A stretch of DNA of 8,399 nt from Clostridia bacterium (GTDB lineage Bacteria; Bacillota; Clostridia; Oscillospirales; QAMX01), in the NCBI GenBank assembly GCA_017547975.1, contig JAFYNU010000321.1, forward strand, positions 1 through 8,399. The letters are read 5' to 3'. The notes below the pieces were generated by a model. It was not told where the DNA came from. It saw only the letters and a program-made list of their open reading frames with translations, and did no database searches. The position numbers and the translations under genes were made by a program. The first letter of the stretch is position 1; each line of letters opens with the position of its first letter. Shown in pieces: positions 1-6,723 of this stretch.

Positions 1-268
1 CATCGGTACCTTCCCCGAAACCCATTATTTTGGCGATACCATCGGTACCCCCTCCGGTAAAGGCTACCGCTACATGGCCCAGGCCGTCTGGACCGAGGAG
101 CGCAAGCTGGTACTGCGGGTCTACCTGATCGATATGTATTTTGGAAATTTCACCGCGACCTTCGCATTCAAGGGGGACGAGGTGGCCCTTTCCATGGAAA
201 AAACTGCCGAGTGGTTCCTGGAGGAATACCAGGGCTTTACCGCAGGGAAGGCGGAATCGAGTTTCTGA
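1..268 (+). CDS. C-terminal fragment of a probable serine hydrolase (beta-lactamase family)
   Basis: The reading frame is open from the left edge (first complete codon at base 2) to TGA at 266-268, giving the last 88 residues of a protein whose start lies outside the window. The tail has a buried-strand pattern (LVLRVYLIDMYFGNFTATFAF) followed by KTAEWFLEEYQGF. That pattern resembles the C-terminal extension seen in many Firmicute serine hydrolases of the beta-lactamase/penicillin-binding fold, where a small beta-domain follows the catalytic domain. None of the catalytic motifs (SxxK, YxN) fall inside the window, so enzymatic activity cannot be judged. It is separated from the his operon by its own terminator and is probably functionally unrelated. 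The family call rests on tail similarity recalled by eye and is moderate. Confidence 0.6.
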   Translation, partial: IGTFPETHYFGDTIGTPSGKGYRYMAQAVWTEERKLVLRVYLIDMYFGNFTATFAFKGDEVALSMEKTAEWFLEEYQGFTAGKAESSF

Positions 269-285
269 GTGGACAAAATTACCCC

Positions 286-326
286 CAAAAAGAGGCGCGG
301 TTGGACCCAACCGCGCTTCCTTTTTG
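286..326 (+). terminator. Rho-independent terminator of the upstream gene
   Basis: A GC-rich stem, GCGCGGTTG at 295-303 pairing with CAACCGCGC at 308-316 around a 4-nt loop, is followed by a T-run at 321-325 and a further T-rich stretch. The stem can be extended outward by G-U, A-T and G-C pairs, and an A-run precedes it (287-291). It begins about 20 nt after the upstream stop codon. It should insulate the his promoter from read-through. The flanking A-run would let it work in both directions, but no convergent gene is seen that would need this. Confidence 0.9.
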
Positions 327-365
327 AGTTTTTAGAAAACTTTTTGTGGACGTGACAGATTTTGC

Positions 366-394
366 TTGACAAATTCCCGTTCCTGCATTATACT
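366..394 (+). promoter_or_regulatory. Sigma-A type promoter of the his operon
   Basis: TTGACA at 366-371 (perfect -35) is followed after exactly 17 bp by TATACT at 389-394 (one mismatch to the consensus -10). Transcription would start near 401, leaving an untranslated leader of only about 42 nt before the ATG at 443. It is the only promoter-like sequence I see ahead of eleven co-directional, mostly overlapping genes, so it is the likely promoter for the whole operon. The -10 box abuts the operator array, which suggests that a bound repressor would block polymerase directly. Confidence 0.88.
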
Positions 395-432
395 TTATCA
401 TATTATCACGATAAAGCGATAGCATGATAAAG
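393..432 (+). promoter_or_regulatory. Probable operator: tandem TTATC/GATAA half-site array
   Basis: The outermost arms are a perfect 9-bp inverted repeat, CTTTATCAT (393-401) and ATGATAAAG (424-432). Inside are further half-sites: TTATC at 395 and 403, and GATAA at 410, GATAG at 418, GATAA at 426. Like-oriented copies are spaced 8 bp apart. Pairing them as TTATC-N10-GATA(A/G) gives 20-bp palindromes centred at 404.5 and 412.5, with a third half-palindrome centred at 420.5. The left arm overlaps the -10 region and lies upstream of the predicted transcript start, so the dyad cannot form fully in RNA and is best read as a DNA operator. The likely ligand is the TrpR-like protein encoded immediately downstream; that assignment is inference. 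Confidence 0.72.
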
Positions 433-442
433 GGGAACCGAT

Positions 443-736
443 ATGACAAGCTTTCATAATAAGGATACCGACCGCCTGTTCCAGGCCATTTTGACCCTGA
501 AGTCGATTGAAGAATGTGATCAGTTTTTTGATGATATTTGCACCATTCAGGAAGTGCTGACCATTGCTCAGCGGCTGAAGACAGCCGAGCTTCTGAAAAA
601 GGGTGCCAACTACCAGGAAATCAACCGGGAAACCGGTATGAGCACCACCACCATCAGCCGGGTCCGCCGTTCGCTGGACTACGGCAGCGGCGGATACGAT
701 ATGGTGATATCCCGCATGGAGGAGAAGAAAGAATGA
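443..736 (+). CDS. yerC: TrpR-superfamily transcriptional regulator (YerC/YecD type), probable his operon repressor
   Basis: A 97-residue protein in the size range of the YerC/YecD branch of the TrpR superfamily: small all-helical DNA-binding proteins expected to act as dimers. The central segment around residues 36-51 (QEVLTIAQRLKTAELL) matches the TrpR-like helix before the helix-turn-helix. The HTH itself covers about residues 56-77, with recognition helix STTTISRVRRSL. By eye Arg73 lines up with E. coli TrpR Arg84, a corepressor contact, but the Arg54 equivalent is not clearly kept, so tryptophan is not necessarily the ligand. The start ATG has a good site, AAAGGGG at 429-435, 7 nt upstream. 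It is the first cistron behind the operator array and overlaps hisZ by ATGA, which implies autoregulation and control of histidine synthesis. TrpR-family his regulators in Gram-positives have been called HisR; whether this is one is inference. Confidence 0.85.
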   Translation: MTSFHNKDTDRLFQAILTLKSIEECDQFFDDICTIQEVLTIAQRLKTAELLKKGANYQEINRETGMSTTTISRVRRSLDYGSGGYDMVISRMEEKKE

Positions 737-1842
737 ACATCGCCCAAGCCTATTTGAAACCCGAAGAAAAAGCCGTATTTCTGCTTCGCAGTTTGTACCG
801 GTCTTTTGGGTATCTGCCCTACAAAATGAGTAAGTTTGAAGAGTACGATCTCTACATGCGGCACAAGGAATTCCTGAAAAGCGACCGCATCATCACCTTC
901 AACGATGCCGATGGCAAGCTGATGGCCCTGAAGCCTGACGTGACCCTATCCATCGTCAAAAACGGAGAAAATCAGCCCGGCGGCAAGCAAAAGGTTTGCT
1001 ACAACGAAAACGTTTACCGGGTATCCCCCAGCACCCATCAGTTCCGGGAGATTTTGCAGACCGGGCTGGAATGCATTGGGGACGTGGACCTTTACGACCT
1101 TTATGAGGTGCTGGAGCTGGCTGTGAAGTCCCTTGCCATGCTGTCGGAGGATTTCATTCTGTCGGTGTCCCACGTGGGCATTCTGACCGGGCTATTTGAA
1201 GCCTGGCAGGTACCGGGAAAGGCCCAGACCGGTTTGGTAAGGTGCATTTCGGAAAAGAACATCCATGAAATGGGACCCATTTGCGATGAATTCGGTCTGT
1301 CGGATCGGGCCAGGGAGGGAATGATGCTCCTGCCCGCCCTGGATGGTGAACTCCTGCCCACCCTGAAGGCTTTGGAGGATCACCTGGAGGGGGAAACCGC
1401 AAAGGCCGCCTGGGACGAGCTTTATGCCCTGGCGAATCTGTTCCGGGGGAGCGAATACGAAAATAAAATCCGCCTGAACCTTTCGCTGGTGGACGATATG
1501 AAATACTACAACGGTCTGGTGTTCAAGGGATACCTGGCGGGCATCTGGGAAAGCGTGCTTTCCGGCGGCCGCTACGACACCCTGCCCCAGCGCATGGGGC
1601 GCAAAGCCGGTGCGGTGGGATTTGCAGTCTACATGGACCTTCTGGAAAACCTGCCGGGACGGGAGCGGGAAAGCGACGTGGATGTGCTCCTTCTCTATCC
1701 CGAGGGAGCGGATACCGCTGTGGTTGCCGGGAAGGTCCGGGAGCTGCAGGCGGCGGGCAAAACCGTCAGCGCCCAGAAGACCATTCCCGAAAAACTTCGA
1801 TATAAGACCCTTTGCCGTCTGGAAGGGGAGGAAAAAGCATGA
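733..1842 (+). CDS. hisZ: ATP phosphoribosyltransferase regulatory subunit HisZ
   Basis: A 369-residue histidyl-tRNA-synthetase paralogue that lacks aminoacylation function and forms the regulatory partner of short-form HisG, where it is needed for activity and histidine feedback. The class II synthetase core is visible: LKPDVTLSIV near residue 60, a motif-2-like QFREILQTGLE, the histidine-pocket-like DDMKYYNGLVF (254-264) and the motif-3-like GGRYD (278-282). In genuine HisRS the segment reads RGLDYY, with a catalytic arginine; here that position is Asp, which supports the HisZ call. Residues about 315-369 (DVDVLLLYPEG onward) look like a shortened remnant of the anticodon-binding domain. 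I chose ATG 733, which overlaps the regulator's stop (ATGA); GGAGAAGAAAG upstream can serve as a ribosome site. An upstream in-frame extension runs back through the regulator gene and is not real. Confidence 0.92.
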   Translation: MNIAQAYLKPEEKAVFLLRSLYRSFGYLPYKMSKFEEYDLYMRHKEFLKSDRIITFNDADGKLMALKPDVTLSIVKNGENQPGGKQKVCYNENVYRVSPSTHQFREILQTGLECIGDVDLYDLYEVLELAVKSLAMLSEDFILSVSHVGILTGLFEAWQVPGKAQTGLVRCISEKNIHEMGPICDEFGLSDRAREGMMLLPALDGELLPTLKALEDHLEGETAKAAWDELYALANLFRGSEYENKIRLNLSLVDDMKYYNGLVFKGYLAGIWESVLSGGRYDTLPQRMGRKAGAVGFAVYMDLLENLPGRERESDVDVLLLYPEGADTAVVAGKVRELQAAGKTVSAQKTIPEKLRYKTLCRLEGEEKA

Positions 1843-2468
1843 TCAACGTTGCGTTGCCCAAGGGCCGCCTGGGGGAAAAGGTTTACAAGCTTTTTGCCGC
1901 CGCCGGGTACGAGTGCCCCGAAATACTGGAAAACAACCGAAAACTGATTTTTGAAAATACCGAAAAGGGTGTCCGCTACTTCTGGGTGAAACCCTCCGAC
2001 GTGTCCATCTACGTGGAGCGGGGAGCTGCCGACATTGGGGTGGCCGGGAAGGATATCCTCCTGGAATACCAGCCCGAGGTATATGAAATGCTGGATTGGG
2101 GATTTGGCAAGTGCCGCATGGCGGTGGCCGGATACAAGGATTTTTACGACGACGGAACCCGTACCCTGCGGGTGGCCACCAAGTTTACCAACATCACCAA
2201 AAACTACTACGCATCCAAGGGGCGGGAAATCGACATCATCAAGCTCAACGGCTCCATCGAACTGGCGCCCATTCTTTCCCTTTCCGATGTGATCGTGGAC
2301 ATTGTGGAAACCGGCACCACCCTGAAGGAGAATAATCTGGACGTGCTGGAAACCGTGGTTCCCATCAGCGCCCGGCTTATCGTCAACAAAGCCAGCTATA
2401 CATTCAAAACCGCCGCCATTTCGGAAATCGTGCGGCAGATCAAGGAACAGGTAACCCAAAATGATTAA
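1839..2468 (+). CDS. hisG: ATP phosphoribosyltransferase catalytic subunit, short form HisG
   Basis: Catalyses the first committed step, condensing ATP with PRPP to phosphoribosyl-ATP. At 209 residues it is the short HisG form, which lacks the C-terminal regulatory domain of the long form and depends on HisZ, encoded just upstream. Family motifs are clear: N-terminal ALPKGRLGE (5-13), ADIGVAGKDIL, and the PRPP-binding loop DIVETGTTLKENNL starting at Asp154. ATG 1839 is preferred because it overlaps the hisZ stop by ATGA, has GGGGAGG at 1825-1831 seven nt upstream, and gives the standard N-terminus. An in-frame ATG 27 nt earlier would add nine residues (MPSGRGGKS) unlike the family. The gene runs 8 bp into hisD, ending TAA at 2466-2468. 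Confidence 0.96.
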   Translation: MINVALPKGRLGEKVYKLFAAAGYECPEILENNRKLIFENTEKGVRYFWVKPSDVSIYVERGAADIGVAGKDILLEYQPEVYEMLDWGFGKCRMAVAGYKDFYDDGTRTLRVATKFTNITKNYYASKGREIDIIKLNGSIELAPILSLSDVIVDIVETGTTLKENNLDVLETVVPISARLIVNKASYTFKTAAISEIVRQIKEQVTQND

Positions 2469-3741
2469 GATTCTGAAGGTGGGGGAGGTTTCCCCCGAAG
2501 AAATATTTGCAAGAGAATTGCCCACCCAATCGGTGGAAGGGGTGGTGGCCGACGTGATCGCCCGGGTTCGTGCCGAAGGGGACAAGGCCCTCTATGACTA
2601 CACCGAACGGTTTGACGGGGTGAAGCTTTTCTCCCTGGAGGTTAGCGAAGAGGAAATGGAGGAAGCCCTGGCTTCGGTGGAGGAGGATTTCAAGGAGGTT
2701 CTTGCCAAAGCCGCCGAAAACATTCGGGCTTTCCACGAAAAACAGGTTCGTTCCAGTTTCGTCACCACCGAAAAGGATGGGGTCGTCCTGGGTCAAAAGG
2801 TAAGTGCCATCGAAAAGGTGGGCCTTTACGTGCCCGGCGGCACCGCCCCCCTTTCCTCCACCGTGCTGATGGATGCCATCCCCGCCAAGATTGCCGGTTG
2901 TAAAGAAATCGTTATGACCACCCCCCCGGGAAAGGATGGAAAAATCAATCCCTCCATCCTGGCGGCGGCCAAGACCGCCGGTGTTACCCGTATTTTCAAA
3001 ATCGGAGGCGCCCAGGCGGTTGCCGCCCTGGCTTACGGTACCGAAAGCGTGCCCGCTGTGGACAAGATCGTAGGGCCCGGTAACGCCTTTGTTGCCGAAG
3101 CCAAACGCCAGGTCTACGGCAAGGTATCCATCGATATGATTGCCGGCCCCAGTGAAATTCTGATTGTGGCCGACGGAAAATCCAATCCGAAATACATCGC
3201 CGCCGACCTGCTTTCCCAGGCGGAGCACGATAAAAACGCCAGCGCCGTGCTGGTGACCGACAGCATGGCCTTCGCCCTGGCGGTGCAGGAAGCCCTGGAA
3301 GTAGCCCTGGAAGCCCTGCCCCGGAAGGAGATTGCCCGGGCTTCGGTGGAGCAGAACGGCAAGATTATCGTTGCCGAGGGAGACTTGGATCAGGCCATTG
3401 AAATTGCCAATGAAATCGCCCCCGAACACCTGGAGCTTTCGGTGGATAACCCCTTCGATTATCTCCAAAAGGTACGCCACGCAGGATCCATCTTCATGGG
3501 CCGCTATTGCCCCGAGTCCCTGGGGGACTACCTGGCGGGCCCCAACCACACCCTGCCCACCGGGGGAACTGCCCGTTTCTCCTCCCCCCTGTCGGTGGAT
3601 GACTTTGTGAAAAAATCCCAGTTTATTTACTATACCAAGGAAGCATTGGAAAAGGACGCCGATCAGGTGGCAATCTTTGCCCGCAAGGAAGGCCTGGAAG
3701 CCCATGCCAGAAGCGCCCTGGTCCGTATGCAGGAGGAATGA
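2461..3741 (+). CDS. hisD: Histidinol dehydrogenase HisD
   Basis: Performs the last two oxidations, L-histidinol to histidinal to histidine, with NAD+ and a bound zinc. The 426-residue length is normal. Key residues match the E. coli enzyme with a small offset: general-base pair Glu322-His323 in IAPEHLEL, and zinc ligands Gln253 and His256 (LLSQAEHDKNA), Asp356 (LGDYLAGPNHTLPTGG) and His415 (LEAHARSAL). The nucleotide-site regions VGLYVPGGTAPLSSTVLM, KIGGAQAVAALAYGT and VGPGNAFV are intact. The start is fixed: an in-frame TAA at 2452-2454 excludes anything earlier, and the N-terminus MIKIL is typical. This junction differs from its neighbours. It overlaps hisG by 8 bp, and the Shine-Dalgarno is weak or poorly spaced (AAGGA at 2442-2446, or AGG at 2449-2451), so initiation may rely on coupling to hisG. 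Confidence 0.97.
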   Translation: MIKILKVGEVSPEEIFARELPTQSVEGVVADVIARVRAEGDKALYDYTERFDGVKLFSLEVSEEEMEEALASVEEDFKEVLAKAAENIRAFHEKQVRSSFVTTEKDGVVLGQKVSAIEKVGLYVPGGTAPLSSTVLMDAIPAKIAGCKEIVMTTPPGKDGKINPSILAAAKTAGVTRIFKIGGAQAVAALAYGTESVPAVDKIVGPGNAFVAEAKRQVYGKVSIDMIAGPSEILIVADGKSNPKYIAADLLSQAEHDKNASAVLVTDSMAFALAVQEALEVALEALPRKEIARASVEQNGKIIVAEGDLDQAIEIANEIAPEHLELSVDNPFDYLQKVRHAGSIFMGRYCPESLGDYLAGPNHTLPTGGTARFSSPLSVDDFVKKSQFIYYTKEALEKDADQVAIFARKEGLEAHARSALVRMQEE

Positions 3742-3744
3742 CCC

Positions 3745-4812
3745 ATGAGCCGTTTCTTTTCGGGAAAATACGATAACCTGGCCCCCTACGTTCCGGGGGA
3801 ACAGCCCAGGGACCGCAAATATATCAAGCTGAATACCAATGAATCTCCCTTCCCGCCCTCTCCGGGGGTGGTGGCCGCCGCCGGAAATGAGGCTTACCAA
3901 AGCAACCTCTACTCCGATCCGGAATGTACCTCCATCCGGGAAGCCTTGGCGGCCTTTTACGGGGTCAAAAAGGAGCAGGTGATTGCCACCAACGGGTCGG
4001 ACGAGGTGCTCAACTTTGCTTTCATGGCCTTTGGGGACGAAAAAAGCCCTCTCCTGTTCCCCGATATTACCTATGGCTTCTATCCGGTGTTTGCCGAGCT
4101 CAACCACATCCCCTACGACGTGGCCCCTCTGCGGGAGGATTTCACCGTAGACGTGGCTGACTACTTGGGAAACGACCATACCATCGTCATTGCCAATCCC
4201 AACGCACCTACGGGACTTGCCCTGCCCCTTTCGGATATTGAAACGATCCTCCGGGCCAATCCCGACCGCGTGGTTGTGGTGGACGAGGCCTACGTAGATT
4301 TTGGCGGCGAAAGTGCCGTTGCCCTGGTGGACCGGTACGACAATTTGCTGGTTACCGGTACCTTTTCCAAATCCCGCTCCATGGCGGGGGCACGGCTTGG
4401 ATTCGGTATCGGAAATGCCGAACTGATGGCCGACCTGAACCGGCTTCGCTATTCCACCAACCCCTACAACGTGAACCGCATGACCATGGAGGCTGGTGCC
4501 GCCGCCATTCGGGAGCACGACTATTACGCAAAAAATATTCAGACCATCATCCAAAACCGGGAGTACGCCAAAGAAAAACTGGAAGCCCTGGGCTTCCGTG
4601 TTACCGATTCGAAAACCAATTTCCTGTTCGCTAAAACCGACGCCATGGATGGGGAAGCCCTCTACCTGGCACTGAAGGATCGGGGGATCCTGGTGCGGCA
4701 CTTTACTTCCACCCGTATCCGGGATTGGAACCGGATTACCGTTGGTACCGCCGGGCAGATGGATGCCCTGGTGGATGCCGTTCGGGATATTTTGAAGGGA
4801 GAACCTGTATGA
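3745..4812 (+). CDS. hisC: Histidinol-phosphate aminotransferase HisC
   Basis: A PLP-dependent fold-type I aminotransferase that moves the amino group from glutamate to imidazole acetol phosphate, giving histidinol phosphate. It has 355 residues, normal for HisC. Visible active-site elements are IKLNTNESPFPPSP near the N-terminus, the TNGSDEVLNFAF cofactor segment, NPNAPTG with Asn153, the PLP-ring aspartate Asp180 in VVVVDEAYVDFGG, and the Schiff-base lysine Lys209 in TFSKSRSMAGARLGFG. The C-terminal RIRDWNRITVGT carries the substrate-carboxylate arginine typical of the family. The start ATG lies 3 nt after the hisD stop, with AGGAGG at 3731-3736 eight nt upstream. This is the only junction in the operon without overlap. 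HisC homologues can be confused with aromatic aminotransferases, but the location inside the his operon settles the role. Confidence 0.96.
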   Translation: MSRFFSGKYDNLAPYVPGEQPRDRKYIKLNTNESPFPPSPGVVAAAGNEAYQSNLYSDPECTSIREALAAFYGVKKEQVIATNGSDEVLNFAFMAFGDEKSPLLFPDITYGFYPVFAELNHIPYDVAPLREDFTVDVADYLGNDHTIVIANPNAPTGLALPLSDIETILRANPDRVVVVDEAYVDFGGESAVALVDRYDNLLVTGTFSKSRSMAGARLGFGIGNAELMADLNRLRYSTNPYNVNRMTMEAGAAAIREHDYYAKNIQTIIQNREYAKEKLEALGFRVTDSKTNFLFAKTDAMDGEALYLALKDRGILVRHFTSTRIRDWNRITVGTAGQMDALVDAVRDILKGEPV

Positions 4813-5399
4813 GAGAAACCTCCATTACACGCAATACCACCGAAACGCAAATTACTCTGCGCCTGGAGCTGGACGGCAGTGGCAAGGGCCAGATTGGAAC
4901 CGGGTGCGGTTTTCTGGATCACATGCTTACGCTGTTTACCCGTCACGGCCGGTTTGATATGATTCTTTCCGCCACCGGGGATAGACAGGTGGATGATCAC
5001 CACCTGACCGAGGACGTGGGAATCGTCCTGGGACAGGCCTTCCGCAAGGCCCTGGGGGACAAAAAGGGCATCACCCGTTACGGCGATATTACCCTGCCCA
5101 TGGATGAAGCACTGATTCTGGCGGCGGTGGATATTTCGGGCCGGGGCGGCTATTACGGCGTCCTGCCCATTCCTACCCAGAAGGTGGGTACCTTTGATAC
5201 CGAACTATGCGAGGAATTCTTCGTTGCCTTTGCCAGAGAGGCGGGGCTGACCCTGCATCTCCAAAAGCTTGCGGGCAACAATTCCCACCACATCATTGAA
5301 GGAGCCTTCAAGGCCCTGGGCCGAGCACTGGCAAAGGCTGTGGAAATTGATCCCAAACTGGGCGGGGAAATTCCCTCCACAAAAGGGGTGCTGGCATGA
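4809..5399 (+). CDS. hisB: Imidazoleglycerol-phosphate dehydratase HisB (monofunctional)
   Basis: Dehydrates imidazole glycerol phosphate to imidazole acetol phosphate using manganese, normally as a 24-subunit assembly. The 196-residue protein is the dehydratase alone; it lacks the N-terminal histidinol-phosphatase domain found in enteric HisB, and that activity is supplied by hisK at the end of this window. Metal-binding motifs are present twice, as the family requires: DDHHLTEDVGI (His64, His65, Glu68) and NSHHIIEGAFKAL (His160, His161, Glu164). GFLDHML near residue 38 and the STKGVL tail are also standard. ATG 4809 overlaps the hisC stop by ATGA and has AAGGGAG at 4795-4801, seven nt upstream. 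A longer in-frame reading from 4725 would lie inside hisC and lacks family similarity. Confidence 0.97.
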   Translation: MRETSITRNTTETQITLRLELDGSGKGQIGTGCGFLDHMLTLFTRHGRFDMILSATGDRQVDDHHLTEDVGIVLGQAFRKALGDKKGITRYGDITLPMDEALILAAVDISGRGGYYGVLPIPTQKVGTFDTELCEEFFVAFAREAGLTLHLQKLAGNNSHHIIEGAFKALGRALAKAVEIDPKLGGEIPSTKGVLA

Positions 5400-6013
5400 T
5401 TGCAATTTTGGATTATGGGGTGGGGAACCTCTTTTCCCTGCGCTCCTCCCTGGCCTGTATCGGAGCGGATGCGATCGTGACCCCCGATGAAAAGGTGCTT
5501 CGGGAAGCCGACAAGCTCCTGCTTCCCGGGGTAGGCGCCTTTGGGGATGCAGCGGAAAAACTCCGCCAAAGCGGCCTGGACCAGGTTTTGCGGGAAGAAG
5601 TGGAAAAGGGAAAGCCCTTGCTTGGCATTTGCCTTGGCATGCAGCTGCTTTTTGACCGGAGCCTGGAATTTGGCGTACACCAGGGCTTGGGTTTGCTTCG
5701 GGGGGAAGTCCGTCCCATTGGGGAAGTGATTCCCCGGGGACTCAAGATTCCCCAGATTGGATGGAATAATCTGCATTTTACCCGGGAACACCCTCTGTTC
5801 CGCTACGTGAAGGAGGGGGATTCGGTGTATTTCGTGCATTCCTACTATGCGGCTGATTGTGCCGAAAGCCTGGTGGCCGAAACCGAATACGGCGCCCCCC
5901 TAACGGCGGCGGTGGCCCTGGATAACGTGATGGGTTGCCAATTCCACCCCGAAAAAAGCGGTAAGGTGGGTCTTGGTATCCTGAAAGCATTTGCGGAAGG
6001 GGTGGCGAAATGA
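5396..6013 (+). CDS. hisH: Imidazole glycerol phosphate synthase, glutaminase subunit HisH
   Basis: A class I glutamine amidotransferase that frees ammonia from glutamine and channels it to HisF. The 205-residue length fits. The catalytic triad is visible: nucleophile Cys79 in GICLGMQLLFD, and His184 with Glu186 in CQFHPEKSG. The N-terminal IAILDYGVGNLFSL and the GVGAFGDA segment are typical of HisH rather than of other amidotransferases such as TrpG or PabA. The start overlaps the hisB stop (ATGA) and has AAAGGGG at 5382-5388, seven nt upstream. The partner subunit HisF is two genes downstream, with hisA in between, the common bacterial order. Confidence 0.97.
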   Translation: MIAILDYGVGNLFSLRSSLACIGADAIVTPDEKVLREADKLLLPGVGAFGDAAEKLRQSGLDQVLREEVEKGKPLLGICLGMQLLFDRSLEFGVHQGLGLLRGEVRPIGEVIPRGLKIPQIGWNNLHFTREHPLFRYVKEGDSVYFVHSYYAADCAESLVAETEYGAPLTAAVALDNVMGCQFHPEKSGKVGLGILKAFAEGVAK

Positions 6014-6723
6014 TCCTGTTTCCGGCCATAGATTTATATGAAAAACAGGCGGTTCGCCTGTATAAAGGGGATTATGCCCAGATGCAGGTCTACTCCACCG
6101 ACCCGCTTTCGGTGGCGAAGGATTTCGAAGCCTGCGGCGCCAAGGCCATCCACATGGTGGACCTGGAAGGCGCCCGGGATGGGGGAACCCCCAATCTTTC
6201 GGTGGTCGCCTCGGTTGCCCGGGAGACCGGTCTCTTTGTGGAGATTGGCGGGGGCATCCGCAGTCTGGAAACCGTGAAGGCCTACCTGGATGCAGGGGTG
6301 GGCCGGGTCATTCTGGGCACAGCCGCGGTGAAGGATGAAGCCTTCCTTCGGGAAGCGGTGGCGCTCTATGGGGAGAAAATCGCCGTGGGTGCCGACGTGC
6401 GGGATGGAAAAATCGCCATCAAGGGCTGGAAGGAGCTTTCGGACTACTCCCTGGAGGATTTCCTTCGGAAAATGGAAGCAATCGGCGTGAAAACCGTTAT
6501 TTGTACCGATATTTCCCGGGACGGGGCCATGCGGGGCACCAATCGGGAACTTTACCAAAAACTCAGCCGGGAAACCGGTATGAACCTGATCGCCTCCGGC
6601 GGGGTCTCCACCCTGGAGGACGTGATCGCCCTGCGGGATATGGACCTTTACGGTGTCATCATCGGCAAGGCATACTACACCGGTGCCATTGATCTGCGCC
6701 AGGCTTTGGAGGTGACAAAATGA
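6010..6723 (+). CDS. hisA: Phosphoribosylformimino-AICAR-phosphate (ProFAR) isomerase HisA
   Basis: A beta/alpha-barrel enzyme that isomerises ProFAR to PRFAR by an Amadori rearrangement. It has 237 residues with the two-fold repeated half-barrel design shared with HisF. The acid/base residues are present: Asp8 in FPAIDLYEKQAVRL and Asp129 in GADVRDGKI. Thr166 precedes the second phosphate-loop signature TDISRDGAM. The phosphate-binding glycine stretches FVEIGGGIRS and IASGGVST are intact. Because hisF follows with its own features, this is HisA and not a duplicate HisF. The N-terminal half does not suggest the bifunctional actinobacterial PriA, though that rests on context more than on residues. 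ATG 6010 overlaps the hisH stop (ATGA), with AAGGGG at 5997-6002, seven nt upstream. Confidence 0.96.
   Translation: MILFPAIDLYEKQAVRLYKGDYAQMQVYSTDPLSVAKDFEACGAKAIHMVDLEGARDGGTPNLSVVASVARETGLFVEIGGGIRSLETVKAYLDAGVGRVILGTAAVKDEAFLREAVALYGEKIAVGADVRDGKIAIKGWKELSDYSLEDFLRKMEAIGVKTVICTDISRDGAMRGTNRELYQKLSRETGMNLIASGGVSTLEDVIALRDMDLYGVIIGKAYYTGAIDLRQALEVTK

Noticed and set aside
1..49. 10-bp direct repeat CATCGGTACC at 1-10 and 40-49
   Set aside because: It lies within coding sequence, encodes the same Ile-Gly-Thr in frame, and has no further copies or flanking structure suggesting a mobile or regulatory element.
393..432. Inverted repeat read as an RNA hairpin sequestering the ribosome site
   Set aside because: The left arm overlaps the -10 region and lies upstream of or at the predicted transcript start, so it would not be in the RNA. 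A DNA operator is the simpler reading.
538..732. A 65-codon in-frame upstream extension of hisZ
   Set aside because: It lies entirely inside the regulator gene in another frame and reads as compositionally odd His-rich sequence. The ATG at 733 with ATGA overlap gives the normal HisZ N-terminus.
1695..2585. A 296-codon open frame on the - strand opposite hisZ, hisG and hisD
   Set aside because: It crosses three sense genes, resembles no protein family, and has the composition expected of an antisense shadow.
2440..4701. A 753-codon open frame on the - strand opposite hisD and hisC
   Set aside because: It is antisense to two unmistakable enzymes, has low-complexity Gly/His/Val-rich translation with no family resemblance, and is explained by codon bias in the sense genes. 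No ribosome site or promoter supports it.
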